A stretch of DNA of 15,065 nt from DATCVA01 sp036567205 (GTDB lineage: Bacteria > Pseudomonadota > Gammaproteobacteria > Burkholderiales > Burkholderiaceae_B): positions 1 to 15,065 of the forward strand of contig DATCVA010000007.1 of the NCBI GenBank assembly GCA_036567205.1, in the 5' to 3' direction. Positions 6,506-14,487 of this stretch are shown in pieces. The notes beneath the pieces were generated by a model. That model was not told the DNA's origin, made no database searches, and worked only from the letters and a program-made list of their open reading frames with translations. Position 1 is the stretch's first letter; each line of letters starts with the position of its first letter. Position numbers and translations under genes: made by a program.

Positions 6506-7279
6506 TCAACGCAGATGTGCTGTGGCCTGCTCTTCAACCATGGCCTTTATTTCACGCGCCATTGGGTCACGAAGCTCTTCAAGTACGTGCGCGACAAGTC
6601 CGATTGCACGCGCCATTACGCCGATGCCGCGTACGACGTTCCATGGAATGCGCAGCTCGCTTGCTACAGCGGCGATTGCACCGGTTGCATTCACGGGCAA
6701 ACTCTTCCCTAGCTGTTTCTGCGCTTCATCTGCCACCGCGTTCATTAAAGCCACATAAGGACCGGAAAAACCATTCTCGGTTGCGATCTCGAACAGTCGA
6801 GGCGCGCGCGGGTCAACAGGCTTGTGGATATGATGGCCGATGCCGGGAAGCGAGCGTTTTTTCTTGATATGGTCGTCTACAATCTTTTGCGCGAGTGTTG
6901 CGATATCGCCAGGCGCTTCCGGGTTGGGTATGGCTTCCTGAAGGATGCGTGCAGCGGTCTCCATGCTGCCGACGAACACACTTCCCAGCCCGCTCAGACC
7001 CGCAGCAACGGCGGCTTGCATAGCCTCGGGTGCACCGGCCAGGGTAAGGCGCGTGACGATGGCGCTGGGCGTCATGCCGTGTTCAACCAGGACCACGGCG
7101 AGCGCGTTAAAGACTTGGGACTCACGTTCATTGGGCAGGCGGTCGGTCAATTCAAGAAAGGCCATGTCCCCGAGCGATACTTTACCCATAATATCCCGGC
7201 AAAGATCCAGCCCTTTTATGGTGATCTTGTCTTCCGTGCTCCAGCTGATATCGGTTTTAAGCTGTTTGCGCTTGGTCAT
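6506..7279 (-). CDS. Citrate-synthase-fold protein, citryl-CoA lyase-like
   Basis: The 257-residue protein resembles the C-terminal citrate synthase-like domain seen in citryl-CoA lyases and ATP-citrate lyase. Visible landmarks are VEHGMTPSA (65-73), GAPEAMQAAVAAGL (82-95), the GIGHHIHKPVDPR active-site loop (146-158; His149 likely catalytic) and the C-terminal signature GVMARAIGLVAH (220-231). In canonical citrate synthases and citryl-CoA lyases an aspartate is expected in an N-V-D-G segment; here the segment reads NATG (197-200), so that residue is absent. The true substrate is therefore open. The upstream-most ATG of this frame would overlap the ligase gene. The chosen ATG at 7277-7279 has an AGGA about 12 bases upstream and leaves a 64-base gap after the ligase. 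It is probably cotranscribed with the ligase. Confidence 0.8.
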   Translation of the reverse strand: MTKRKQLKTDISWSTEDKITIKGLDLCRDIMGKVSLGDMAFLELTDRLPNERESQVFNALAVVLVEHGMTPSAIVTRLTLAGAPEAMQAAVAAGLSGLGSVFVGSMETAARILQEAIPNPEAPGDIATLAQKIVDDHIKKKRSLPGIGHHIHKPVDPRAPRLFEIATENGFSGPYVALMNAVADEAQKQLGKSLPVNATGAIAAVASELRIPWNVVRGIGVMARAIGLVAHVLEELRDPMAREIKAMVEEQATAHLR

Positions 7280-7343
7280 GAGTGTCTGTTTTCCTGAAGC
7301 GTTCCGTTGATAGCAAAAAGCTTGTCGAGCGGCAATGCGTGGA

Positions 7344-8939
7344 TCAACGTTGCATGTCGATTGCGCGGGCAAGAACTTGCGGATCATTGCGCAAGACAGC
7401 TTTGGCTATTTTATGAGTGGGCGTGTGTGGAAGCGTATCCAGCAATACGACATAGCGAGGTACTTTGATGGCTGCAAGCCTTTGTTTGCACCAGTCGGCA
7501 ATTTCAGCCTCGTCAAGCGGCATGCCGGGCTTGGCCACGGTGGCAACGAGAATATCGTCTTCCCCCAACTCCGACGGAACGGCCAGTGCAGCCACTTCAT
7601 ACACGCTTGGATGCTCGTTGATGATCATTTCAATCTCAGCGGCCGCAATGTTTTCACCGCGTCGCCGGATGATGTCTTTTTTGCGGGAGATATGGAAAAA
7701 GAAACCATCGGCATCGCGTTTGACCAGATCGCCGGTCATTAACCAGCCATCGTTGAATGCCGCGCGGGTTTGTTCGGGGTCTCGAAAATAACCTTGCATG
7801 ACGATAGGCGTTTTGACCCAAAGCTCGCCAATCTCGTTGTCGCCGACGTCGTTGCCTTCATCGTCGACGATGCGGCATTGTGCCCACGGCTGGGCCGGAT
7901 CGGGATGGATGCCTACAATTCCCATGCTGCCTGCTTTTCCGGGGCCGCCATACGGGTTGCAGGTGACACCAGGGATCTCGGTCATGCCGAAACCGGAAAA
8001 CAAATGAGGAATCACGAAGTCGTCACGGAAAACCGGAGCGGACTTGCCACGTACGCCATATGCGGCACGCAGGCGATGATCGGGGCGGTATTCGCTGCGG
8101 TCGCGCGTGCAAAGAATTGTGCCAATGGCTTCAATAATATTCACGATGGTGGCTTTTTTGTCCGCCGCGGTATCCCAGAAGCTTGATGCCGAGAAGCGTG
8201 GCACCACAATAAGGCTTGCGCCGGCCGCCAGCGCCCCTCCGACGGAATAAAACAAAGCGTTCATGTGAAAGAATGGCAAAACAACCATCAGGCGGTCATT
8301 GGCTTGCAGGTGCATGCGCGATACGTTGGATTCCCCCGCCAGCATAAAGTTGCGCTGGCTGTGCATGACCCCCTTGGGAAACCCCGTCGTACCCGACGTG
8401 TAAATGATTACGCAGGTATCCGATGCCTGGACGTCATTGTCAAGACTCATTGAAGGTGCTGTATCGATTGCTGACTGCAGCGAGTTGGATGTTTCGGTTA
8501 CAGGGCCGTCCATGGTCAATACCCAAGGAGCAGCTTCGAAACCCGAAATGACCTCGTCGACGAGTTGAAGCACGCTTTGCTCGGCAATAATGCCTTGCAC
8601 ATCGGCGTGCTTAAGTGCGTAGTCCATTTCCCGCAAACCGAAAGCCGGGTTAATGGGCACCATGACGGCGCCTAACCGGGCGAGCGCAAACAACGCCAGT
8701 ACGTGGGCCACGTCATTTTTGCCGATTACCGCAACCCGCGAGCCCTTTGCTATGCCCCGTGCCGCCAGTGCGCAGGCCAGCTTCTGATAGCGCGTACCGA
8801 ACTCCCGCCATGTCAGTTCGATGTCATCTTGAATTAGAAAAATTTCGTCCGCCTGCACTTTGCAACGGCTGAGAAAGGCTTCGTGCATCGTACCGTTATG
8901 TGGGGGATAGCTATTCAGAACCGCATGTGGATTTTTCAT
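7344..8939 (-). CDS. Acyl-CoA ligase of the AMP-binding (ANL) superfamily
   Basis: The 531-residue enzyme should activate a carboxylic acid with ATP through an acyl-adenylate and transfer it to CoA. Motifs in order are the P-loop YTSGTTGFPKG (180-190), FFHMNA (223-228), GFGMTEIPG (316-324), the ribose-binding TGD (402-404), the hinge RKKDIIRRRGENI (419-431) and the C-terminal PTHKIAK (507-513) with the presumed catalytic lysine at 510. It looks closest to crotonobetaine/carnitine or medium-chain acyl-CoA ligases, but the acid cannot be read from the sequence. No good ribosome binding site precedes the ATG; Met18 (8886-8888) is an alternative start. It heads a leftward pair with the citrate-synthase-fold gene and is divergent from the Bug receptor gene, suggesting a shared substrate. 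Confidence 0.9.
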   Translation of the reverse strand: MKNPHAVLNSYPPHNGTMHEAFLSRCKVQADEIFLIQDDIELTWREFGTRYQKLACALAARGIAKGSRVAVIGKNDVAHVLALFALARLGAVMVPINPAFGLREMDYALKHADVQGIIAEQSVLQLVDEVISGFEAAPWVLTMDGPVTETSNSLQSAIDTAPSMSLDNDVQASDTCVIIYTSGTTGFPKGVMHSQRNFMLAGESNVSRMHLQANDRLMVVLPFFHMNALFYSVGGALAAGASLIVVPRFSASSFWDTAADKKATIVNIIEAIGTILCTRDRSEYRPDHRLRAAYGVRGKSAPVFRDDFVIPHLFSGFGMTEIPGVTCNPYGGPGKAGSMGIVGIHPDPAQPWAQCRIVDDEGNDVGDNEIGELWVKTPIVMQGYFRDPEQTRAAFNDGWLMTGDLVKRDADGFFFHISRKKDIIRRRGENIAAAEIEMIINEHPSVYEVAALAVPSELGEDDILVATVAKPGMPLDEAEIADWCKQRLAAIKVPRYVVLLDTLPHTPTHKIAKAVLRNDPQVLARAIDMQR

Positions 8940-9033
8940 TAGATTAGTATAGGCAGCAGGGAAGTGTTGAGTGAGTCGAAGTTTACTTTATGAATACAGC
9001 GGTGCACAATCGCGATTGGTTGCATATAAAGGT

Positions 9034-9060
9034 GCCCCACGATTCATGGGGCCGCATAAT
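9034..9060 (+). promoter_or_regulatory. Dyad and possible -10 element between ligase and Bug gene
   Basis: GCCCCA at 9034-9039 and TGGGGC at 9047-9052 form a perfect 6-bp inverted repeat with a seven-base spacer. Three bases after it is CATAAT (9055-9060), five of six to the sigma-70 -10 hexamer. No -35 hexamer is seen at the right distance, which would fit a promoter needing an activator bound at the dyad. This is inference only. No regulator gene lies next to it. Confidence 0.3.
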
Positions 9061-9083
9061 TCAAATCGAATATTTACCAATCC

Positions 9084-9090
9084 AGGAGGA
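9084..9090 (+). promoter_or_regulatory. Strong ribosome binding site that fixes the Bug gene start
   Basis: AGGAGGA at 9084-9090 is the best Shine-Dalgarno match in the window and lies four bases before the ATG at 9095. It selects this start over an in-frame ATG at 8990, which would add 35 residues ahead of a normal signal peptide. Confidence 0.8.
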
Positions 9091-9094
9091 ACCT

Positions 9095-10072
9095 ATGAAA
9101 TTCAAGATGAGCGTGGCCGCATGTATGGCTATCTTTGCCATTACATCATCGCCCGTGGTCGCAGCCGATAACTATCCCGAAAAACCCGTACGTATTGTGG
9201 TGCCGTTCGCAGCCGGCGGAGGCGGCGATTTCATTGTTCGCGCATGGGCCGACAAGTTTTCCGAGGTTATTAAACAACCCGTCATTGTCGACAACCGCGG
9301 CGGCGGCAATACGGTAATCGGCACAGAGGCGGTAGCTAAAGCGGCCCCCGATGGTTATACCTTACTGGTTGTCAGCCCCAGCATTGCTACCAACCCAACT
9401 TTGTTGGCGAGTCTTCCGTACAAAACTCCAGACGATTTCACGCCCATTGGGCTAATCATTACATACGCCATGGGCTTGGCGGCTCGCTCTACGCTGCCGG
9501 CCGATACTATTCCCGAGCTTGTAGAAATGGCGAAGAAAAATCCGGGCAAACTTACGCTTGCTACGTCAGGCAATGGCTCGGCATCGCATCTGGCCCTGGA
9601 GCTTTTTAAATCTGCCGCCGGTATCGACCTTCTTAACGTCCCATACCGAGGCGCCGGACCTGCCCTATTAGACGTGGCCAGTGGCCATGTGGATTTGGCG
9701 TTCACAGGCCTGTCGCAAATCAAGCCTCAACTGGACAGTAAACGTGTCAAGTTGCTGGCTACCTCGGGGCTTAAACGGCTAAATTCGGCACCTGACACGA
9801 AAACCATTGCCGAGCAAGGATTGAAGGATTTCGAGGCGGTTGTATGGTGGGGAGTTCTGGCGCCCGCTGGCACTCCCAAGGCAATTGTTCAGAAGGTGAA
9901 TCAGGCATTGAAACAAAGCTTGGCCGATCCCGAGGTGGCGAAACGTCTGGCCGTTATCGACGGAGAAATTAAAGTATCTTCTCCGGAAGAGTTCGATACG
10001 TTCTTGCGCAGTGAGCTGGTGCGATGGCGCGCTATGCTGAAGCCAGAAACGGCAACAGCTTCACCTTCGTAA
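9095..10072 (+). CDS. Bug-family tripartite tricarboxylate transporter receptor (TctC-like)
   Basis: This 325-residue periplasmic solute-binding protein carries a Sec signal peptide, with a hydrophobic core about residues 5-22 and likely cleavage near VVAA-DNYP. The mature start YPEKPVRIVVPFAAGGGGD is typical of Bug/TctC proteins, as are DNRGGGNTVIGTEAVAKAAPDGYTL, split around residues 66-90, and NVPYRGAGPALLDVASGHVDLAF-like segments near 180-205. Such proteins bind carboxylates or related small acids and hand them to TctA-TctB membrane subunits. No tctA or tctB is present, so this is an orphan receptor, common in Alcaligenaceae. Its divergent placement next to a CoA ligase and lyase-like gene suggests that its ligand is the acid they process. 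The start is fixed by the strong ribosome binding site at 9084-9090. Confidence 0.93.
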   Translation: MKFKMSVAACMAIFAITSSPVVAADNYPEKPVRIVVPFAAGGGGDFIVRAWADKFSEVIKQPVIVDNRGGGNTVIGTEAVAKAAPDGYTLLVVSPSIATNPTLLASLPYKTPDDFTPIGLIITYAMGLAARSTLPADTIPELVEMAKKNPGKLTLATSGNGSASHLALELFKSAAGIDLLNVPYRGAGPALLDVASGHVDLAFTGLSQIKPQLDSKRVKLLATSGLKRLNSAPDTKTIAEQGLKDFEAVVWWGVLAPAGTPKAIVQKVNQALKQSLADPEVAKRLAVIDGEIKVSSPEEFDTFLRSELVRWRAMLKPETATASPS

Positions 10073-10113
10073 AAACGTTGTCCCGCAGGGCCGGCGTGCG
10101 TTGGCGCTGCGGG
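10071..10113 (-). terminator. Candidate intrinsic terminator for uvrA in the convergent gap
   Basis: CCCGCAG at 10082-10088 pairs with CTGCGGG at 10107-10113 (7-bp GC stem, 18-base loop with a further GCC/GGC pairing). Read leftward, a run of five T appears at 10071-10075, six bases after the stem. It could also stop transcription from the Bug gene, though the rightward side lacks a T-run. Confidence 0.45.
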
Positions 10114-10116
10114 TCT

Positions 10117-12963
10117 CTAGATCGACAGCAAGGGTTTCAAATACCGTCCTGTATGGCTCGCGGGGCTTGCGGCAATGTCTTCAGGCGTGCCTTGCGCCAC
10201 AATCTGCCCGCCGCCATTGCCTCCTTCAGGCCCCATGTCGATGACCCAATCAGCGGTTTTAATAACGTCCAGATTGTGCTCAATAATGACCACGGTATTA
10301 CCTGCTTCAACGAGTTGCCGCAGTACTTCGAGCAGCAGTGAAATGTCTTGAAAGTGCAGGCCGGTGGTGGGTTCGTCCAGAATGTAAAGAGTTCGGCCCG
10401 TACTGCGTTTGGAAAGCTCCAGCGACAGTTTTACGCGCTGGGCCTCGCCGCCTGACAGCGTGGTGGCGCTTTGCCCCAGTCGTATGTAGGACAGACCGAC
10501 GTCCATGAGCGTCGTCAGTTTGCGCGCTATGGAGGGCACTGCTTCAAAATAGGACAGCGCCTGCTCGACGGTCAGGTCCAGCACTTCGCTGATATTGCGG
10601 CCGCGGTAGCGGATTTCCAGTGTTTCGCGGTTATAGCGTTTTCCGGCGCACACATCGCAGGGAACGTACATGTCGGGCAGGAAATGCATTTCCACCTTGA
10701 CAACGCCATCGCCCTGGCAAGCTTCACAGCGTCCGCCTTTGACATTGAACGAGAAGCGGCCAGGGTCGTAGCCGCGCGTTCGCGATTCAGGTACGCCGGC
10801 GAAGAGTTCGCGTATGGGGGTGAACATGCCAGTGTAGGTGGCCGGGTTGCTGCGAGGAGTGCGTCCGATCGGGCTTTGGTCGACATTAATAATTTTGTCG
10901 AAATGAGATAAGCCCTCGAGCGATTCGTAGGGGGCGGGTTCGGTCTGGGCCCGGTGCAACTGCTGTGATACGGCGGTGGCCAGGGTATCGTTAATTAAAG
11001 TGGATTTTCCCGAGCCTGATACACCTGAAATGCATACCAGGCGTCCCGCCGGGATGGATAGATTGACTGATTTCAGGTTGTTGCCCGTGCAGCCATTCAA
11101 TTTTAGCCAGGCCAGCTCGTGCGTGACAGGGCGGCGTTCGGGTATTTGGATGCGGCGAGAACCGCTTAGATACTGGCCCGTCAGCGATTCGGGGTTTTGA
11201 GCAAGCGCTTCCGGCGTGCCGTACGCCACGATTTGGCCGCCATGCTCGCCCGCGCCGGGTCCCATGTCGATGACAAAGTCGGCTGCGCGTATCATGTCTT
11301 CGTCGTGCTCGACCACAATGACGCTGTTGCCCAGGTTACGCAAATGCTGCAGGGTTTCGATCAGCCGGTCGTTATCGCGCTGATGCAAGCCAATCGACGG
11401 TTCATCCAGCACATACATCACCCCGGTCAGGCCCGATCCTATCTGGCTGGCCAGGCGGATACGCTGCGCTTCGCCGCCCGAGATCGTGTCGGCACTGCGA
11501 TCCAGCGATAAGTAATTCAGTCCGACATTATTCAAAAACTGCAGGCGGGCTTCAATTTCGCGCACGATGCGCTCGGCAATTTCTTTTTTGGAGCCGGTCA
11601 GTTCAAGTGCCTGGAACCAGGCCAGACAGGCTGACAACGGAAGCGCTTCGACTTCGAATATAGCCCGTCCACGCCGTTCAACCACGCCTATTTCATTGCC
11701 GATTAATACATTGCGCGCTTCGACACGCAGGCGTGATCCTTCGCAGGCGGGGCAGGTTTTGGTGTGGCGGTATTTGCCCAGTTCTTCGCGTACCGCGCTG
11801 GAATCTGTTTCGCGCCAGCGTCGTTCGAGGTTGGGAATAATCCCCTCGAAGGGGTGTTTTTTAACGTTGGTACGGCCTTTTTCGTTCAAGTATAAAAACG
11901 CAATTTCTTCATCGCCTGATCCGTACAAAACACGATTTTGAATTTGGCTGCTTAAGTCTTCAAACGGGGTTTCGACATCGAATTCATAGTGCGCGGCCAG
12001 ACTGGTCAAAAGTGTATGCGTAAAGGCATTGCGCCGGTCCCAGCCGTTAATGGCGCCGCTGGCCAGGCTTAGGCCAGGGAAAGCGACGACGCGCTTGGGG
12101 TCGAAAAAGTCCACATGGCCTAAACCGTCGCAAGCGGGGCAGGCGCCAACAGGGTTGTTAAAACTGAAGAGTCGCGGTTCGAGTTCAGTAAGGCTATGGT
12201 GGCAAACCGGGCAGGCATAGCGGCTTGAAAAAGCGTGTTCTTCGCCGGTATCCATGTTCAACGCAATTACACGGCCCTCGGCCAGGTTAAGGGCTGTTTC
12301 AAAGCTCTCGGCCAGGCGCTGCTGGCTTTCGGGCTTGATGCGCAAGCGGTCGACGACGACATCGAAATCGTGTTTTTCCGTTTTCTTCAAAGGCGGGATG
12401 CTGTCGATTTCGACCATTTCGCCATTAACCCGCAAGCGTACGAAGCCTTGAGCCTGCAAGCTGGCGCACTCGTCTTCGAAGCTTCCTTTGCGGGATCGTG
12501 CCAGGGGCGCCAAAATGCCCAGGCGGGTATCGGCAGCCCAGGACATGACTTTGTCCACCATTTGGCTGACGCTCTGTGCCTGCAGAGGCAAACCATGGTC
12601 GGGACAATAAGGAGTCCCCACTCGGGCGTATAGCAGGCGCAGATAGTCGTGGATTTCGGTAATCGTACCGACGGTGGAGCGCGGGTTGTGTCCGGCCGAC
12701 TTCTGTTCGATGGAAATCGCGGGCGACAAGCCTTCGATCAGATCGACATCCGGTTTGTCCATAAGCTGTAAAAACTGCCGGGCGTATGCCGATAGGCTTT
12801 CGACGTATCGCCGCTGACCTTCAGCGTATAGCGTATCGAACGCCAGCGACGATTTTCCCGAGCCGGACAGCCCGGTCACCACGACAAGCTGGTGGCGAGG
12901 CAAGTCGACGGAGATGTTTTTAAGGTTGTGCGTACGGGCGCCGCGGATGCGAATAGCTTCCAT
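10117..12963 (-). CDS. uvrA: UvrABC excision nuclease subunit A
   Basis: The product is about 948 residues, normal for UvrA, the damage-sensing ABC ATPase of nucleotide excision repair that loads UvrB. Counting from the chosen ATG (12961-12963), Walker A motifs are GLSGSGKSS (31-39) and GVSGSGKST (647-655), with ABC signatures ISGGEAQR (494-501) and LSGGEAQR (836-843). Zinc-binding cysteine pairs are at about 251/254 with 275/278 and 746/749 with 769/772. A further CPAC is near 404-407. All key motifs are present. A TTG at 12982-12984 would add seven residues, but the family usually begins MExIRIRGARTHNL, which favours the internal ATG; a GAAG lies just upstream of it. The gene is divergent from the MFS gene. 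No recognisable LexA box was found upstream. Confidence 0.97.
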   Translation of the reverse strand: MEAIRIRGARTHNLKNISVDLPRHQLVVVTGLSGSGKSSLAFDTLYAEGQRRYVESLSAYARQFLQLMDKPDVDLIEGLSPAISIEQKSAGHNPRSTVGTITEIHDYLRLLYARVGTPYCPDHGLPLQAQSVSQMVDKVMSWAADTRLGILAPLARSRKGSFEDECASLQAQGFVRLRVNGEMVEIDSIPPLKKTEKHDFDVVVDRLRIKPESQQRLAESFETALNLAEGRVIALNMDTGEEHAFSSRYACPVCHHSLTELEPRLFSFNNPVGACPACDGLGHVDFFDPKRVVAFPGLSLASGAINGWDRRNAFTHTLLTSLAAHYEFDVETPFEDLSSQIQNRVLYGSGDEEIAFLYLNEKGRTNVKKHPFEGIIPNLERRWRETDSSAVREELGKYRHTKTCPACEGSRLRVEARNVLIGNEIGVVERRGRAIFEVEALPLSACLAWFQALELTGSKKEIAERIVREIEARLQFLNNVGLNYLSLDRSADTISGGEAQRIRLASQIGSGLTGVMYVLDEPSIGLHQRDNDRLIETLQHLRNLGNSVIVVEHDEDMIRAADFVIDMGPGAGEHGGQIVAYGTPEALAQNPESLTGQYLSGSRRIQIPERRPVTHELAWLKLNGCTGNNLKSVNLSIPAGRLVCISGVSGSGKSTLINDTLATAVSQQLHRAQTEPAPYESLEGLSHFDKIINVDQSPIGRTPRSNPATYTGMFTPIRELFAGVPESRTRGYDPGRFSFNVKGGRCEACQGDGVVKVEMHFLPDMYVPCDVCAGKRYNRETLEIRYRGRNISEVLDLTVEQALSYFEAVPSIARKLTTLMDVGLSYIRLGQSATTLSGGEAQRVKLSLELSKRSTGRTLYILDEPTTGLHFQDISLLLEVLRQLVEAGNTVVIIEHNLDVIKTADWVIDMGPEGGNGGGQIVAQGTPEDIAASPASHTGRYLKPLLSI

Positions 12964-12997
12964 CTGGTTCTTCAGGTCTTTCAAAGGCTAACTTGCT

Positions 12998-13026
12998 ACT
13001 ATAGCGCGCTTCGCGTTCACGCTTGA
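12998..13026 (-). promoter_or_regulatory. Possible uvrA promoter
   Basis: On the minus strand TATAGT (complement of 12998-13003) matches five of six bases of the -10 hexamer. A weak -35-like TTCAAG/TCAAGC lies 17-18 bases further upstream, around 13021-13027. The spacing fits a start about 27 bases before the uvrA ATG. The -35 half overlaps a 15-base match to the intergenic repeat. Confidence 0.25.
13006..13026 (-). repeat. Possible relic of the intergenic repeat upstream of uvrA
   Basis: On the minus strand, TCAAGCGTGAACGCG (complement of 13012-13026) is identical over 15 bases to the left arm of repeat copy A (5114-5128). It runs into GAAGCGC, as found a few bases further along in copy B. 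It could be the left end of a decayed, internally deleted copy. The match is short and chance is not excluded. Confidence 0.35.
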
Positions 13027-13147
13027 AGACATGGAGCAATACCGTCTGCAATGGCTGTAAAGGCGGCTAAGGCTAAAATGGTGGCGTTCCTCTAAAGCGG
13101 CGCCTGTATATTGCCAGTGTGCCGCCTTGTTAAATCCACGAGTATCT

Positions 13148-14353
13148 ATGACAGAACGTACCGCTACTGTCGGTAAATCCCATCGCGCCAAGCTTAGGCT
13201 AACGCCAGTTGAGCGCCGTGCCAGCATCACGCTGGCTTTGCTTTTTGCATCGCGCATGCTGGGTCTGTTTTTGCTGACGCCTGTATTTGCCGTGGTGGCA
13301 ACGACTATTCCCGGCGGAAATAATGCCGCTAAAGTGGGCCTGGCGCTAGGCGCTTATGGCTTGACTCAAGCCGTGATGCAGATCCCCTTGGGGATGGCCT
13401 CCGACCGTTATGGCCGTCGTCCAATTATTGTGTTCGGGATGATTTTATTTATTGCAGGCGGCGTTATTTGTGCCATGGCAAGCGACATTAACTGGGTCAT
13501 CGTAGGGCGCATTATTCAGGGTTTGGGGGCGGTGTCGGCTGCTATTACCGCCTGGGTCGCCGACGCTACTCGTCCCGAGGTTCGTACCCGCGCGATGGCT
13601 ATGGTGGGCGGTTCAATCGGTATCTCGTTTGCCGCTTCCCTGGTGCTGTCACCGCTGCTGGTGGGCGAATTTGGCTTGTCGGGCTTGTTTTGGGCTATTA
13701 GTTTGCTGGGTTTCGTGTGTTTGCTGATCGCGGCCTTCGTGGTTCCGGCCGTGCCTCGCGATAAAACGCCCATCGTCCAGGTTCGCGCACGCGATGTACT
13801 GCATCATGCCGATTTATTGCGTCTAAACTTTGGCGTTTTCTGCCTGCACTTCATTTTGATGTCAATTTTTATCGTGGCGCCGGGCTTGCTGGCTCGATTG
13901 GGAGGTTACGATTCGGCCCATTTATGGGAAGTGTATTTGCCGGTTATTTTGCTGTCATTTGTGCTGATGGTGCCGGCCGTGTTTTATACGGAAACTCGCC
14001 GTGTGCACAAGGTAGCGCTTGAGGTTGCGGTAGCTGGCCTGGTGGCGGTGCTGGCGCTAATGCCGCTTGCCAGCCATAGTTTTTATACTGTGGTCATTAT
14101 GTTTGTGGGCTTTTTTATTGCCTTTAATATACTAGAGGCCTTGCAGCCATCGCTGGTTTCGCGTGTTGCTCCGTCAACCTTCAAGGGGTTGGCCATGGGT
14201 ATTTACAACACGGCACAGTCGTTGGGGGTTTTCGCCGGTGCTGCCATTGGTGGCTTGCTGGCCTCGCAAGGGGGCGAATCCAACGTTTTTTTAGTGGCCG
14301 CTTCCCTGGCGTTCGTGTGGTTTCTGACCGCACGGGGGTTTAAATCGAATTAA
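13148..14353 (+). CDS. Major facilitator superfamily transporter, drug-efflux-like
   Basis: The 401-residue inner-membrane protein has the hydrophobic pattern of a 12-helix MFS carrier. The loop 2-3 motif A reads GMASDRYGRRPI (about 82-93), and a second short charged loop near ETRRVHK starts the C-terminal half. It resembles DHA1-type proton-driven exporters such as YajR-like proteins, but the substrate is unknown; unlike YajR, no C-terminal soluble domain is seen. A TTG seven codons upstream (13127) also opens the frame, but the ATG at 13148 is preferred; neither has a strong ribosome binding site. It lies between uvrA (divergent) and ssb (same strand). I recall the same neighbourhood in Bordetella relatives, so it is probably ancestral there and need not relate to repair. 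Confidence 0.9.
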   Translation: MTERTATVGKSHRAKLRLTPVERRASITLALLFASRMLGLFLLTPVFAVVATTIPGGNNAAKVGLALGAYGLTQAVMQIPLGMASDRYGRRPIIVFGMILFIAGGVICAMASDINWVIVGRIIQGLGAVSAAITAWVADATRPEVRTRAMAMVGGSIGISFAASLVLSPLLVGEFGLSGLFWAISLLGFVCLLIAAFVVPAVPRDKTPIVQVRARDVLHHADLLRLNFGVFCLHFILMSIFIVAPGLLARLGGYDSAHLWEVYLPVILLSFVLMVPAVFYTETRRVHKVALEVAVAGLVAVLALMPLASHSFYTVVIMFVGFFIAFNILEALQPSLVSRVAPSTFKGLAMGIYNTAQSLGVFAGAAIGGLLASQGGESNVFLVAASLAFVWFLTARGFKSN

Positions 14354-14403
14354 GCGGCGCAGCGTTGCAGTGGCCTGCACAACAGGACAAAAGCATGCCT
14401 GCG

Positions 14404-14436
14404 TAGTTCTTCTAGTACGTCGTCGATGTAGAACTA
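14404..14436. promoter_or_regulatory. Dyad upstream of ssb
   Basis: TAGTTCT (14404-14410) and AGAACTA (14430-14436) are perfect inverted arms separated by 19 bases, in the 134-base gap before ssb. -10-like hexamers TAAAAT (14435-14440) and GATAAT (14445-14450) follow without clear -35 partners. It may be an operator or a leader or read-through hairpin. It does not match the CTGT-N8-ACAG LexA pattern. Confidence 0.3.
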
Positions 14437-14487
14437 AAATAGTCGATAATAGCTAATCATCTGAATTTTTAAGTTAAGGGTACCGCC

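Noticed and set aside
6824..7297. Open frame of 157 codons on the plus strand opposite the lyase-like gene
   Set aside because: It is the complement shadow of a conserved citrate-synthase-fold gene, with no recognisable motif.
7770..8186. Open frame of 138 codons opposite the CoA ligase gene
   Set aside because: It is antisense to the clear AMP-binding motifs, with no independent evidence of coding.
8990..9094. Upstream in-frame ATG for the Bug receptor
   Set aside because: It would bury the signal peptide 35 residues in, while a strong AGGAGGA site directly precedes the ATG at 9095.
13104..13119. CTGTATAT half-site as a LexA box for uvrA or the MFS gene
   Set aside because: The second half reads CCAGTG rather than an ACAG-type half, so the palindrome required for LexA is absent.
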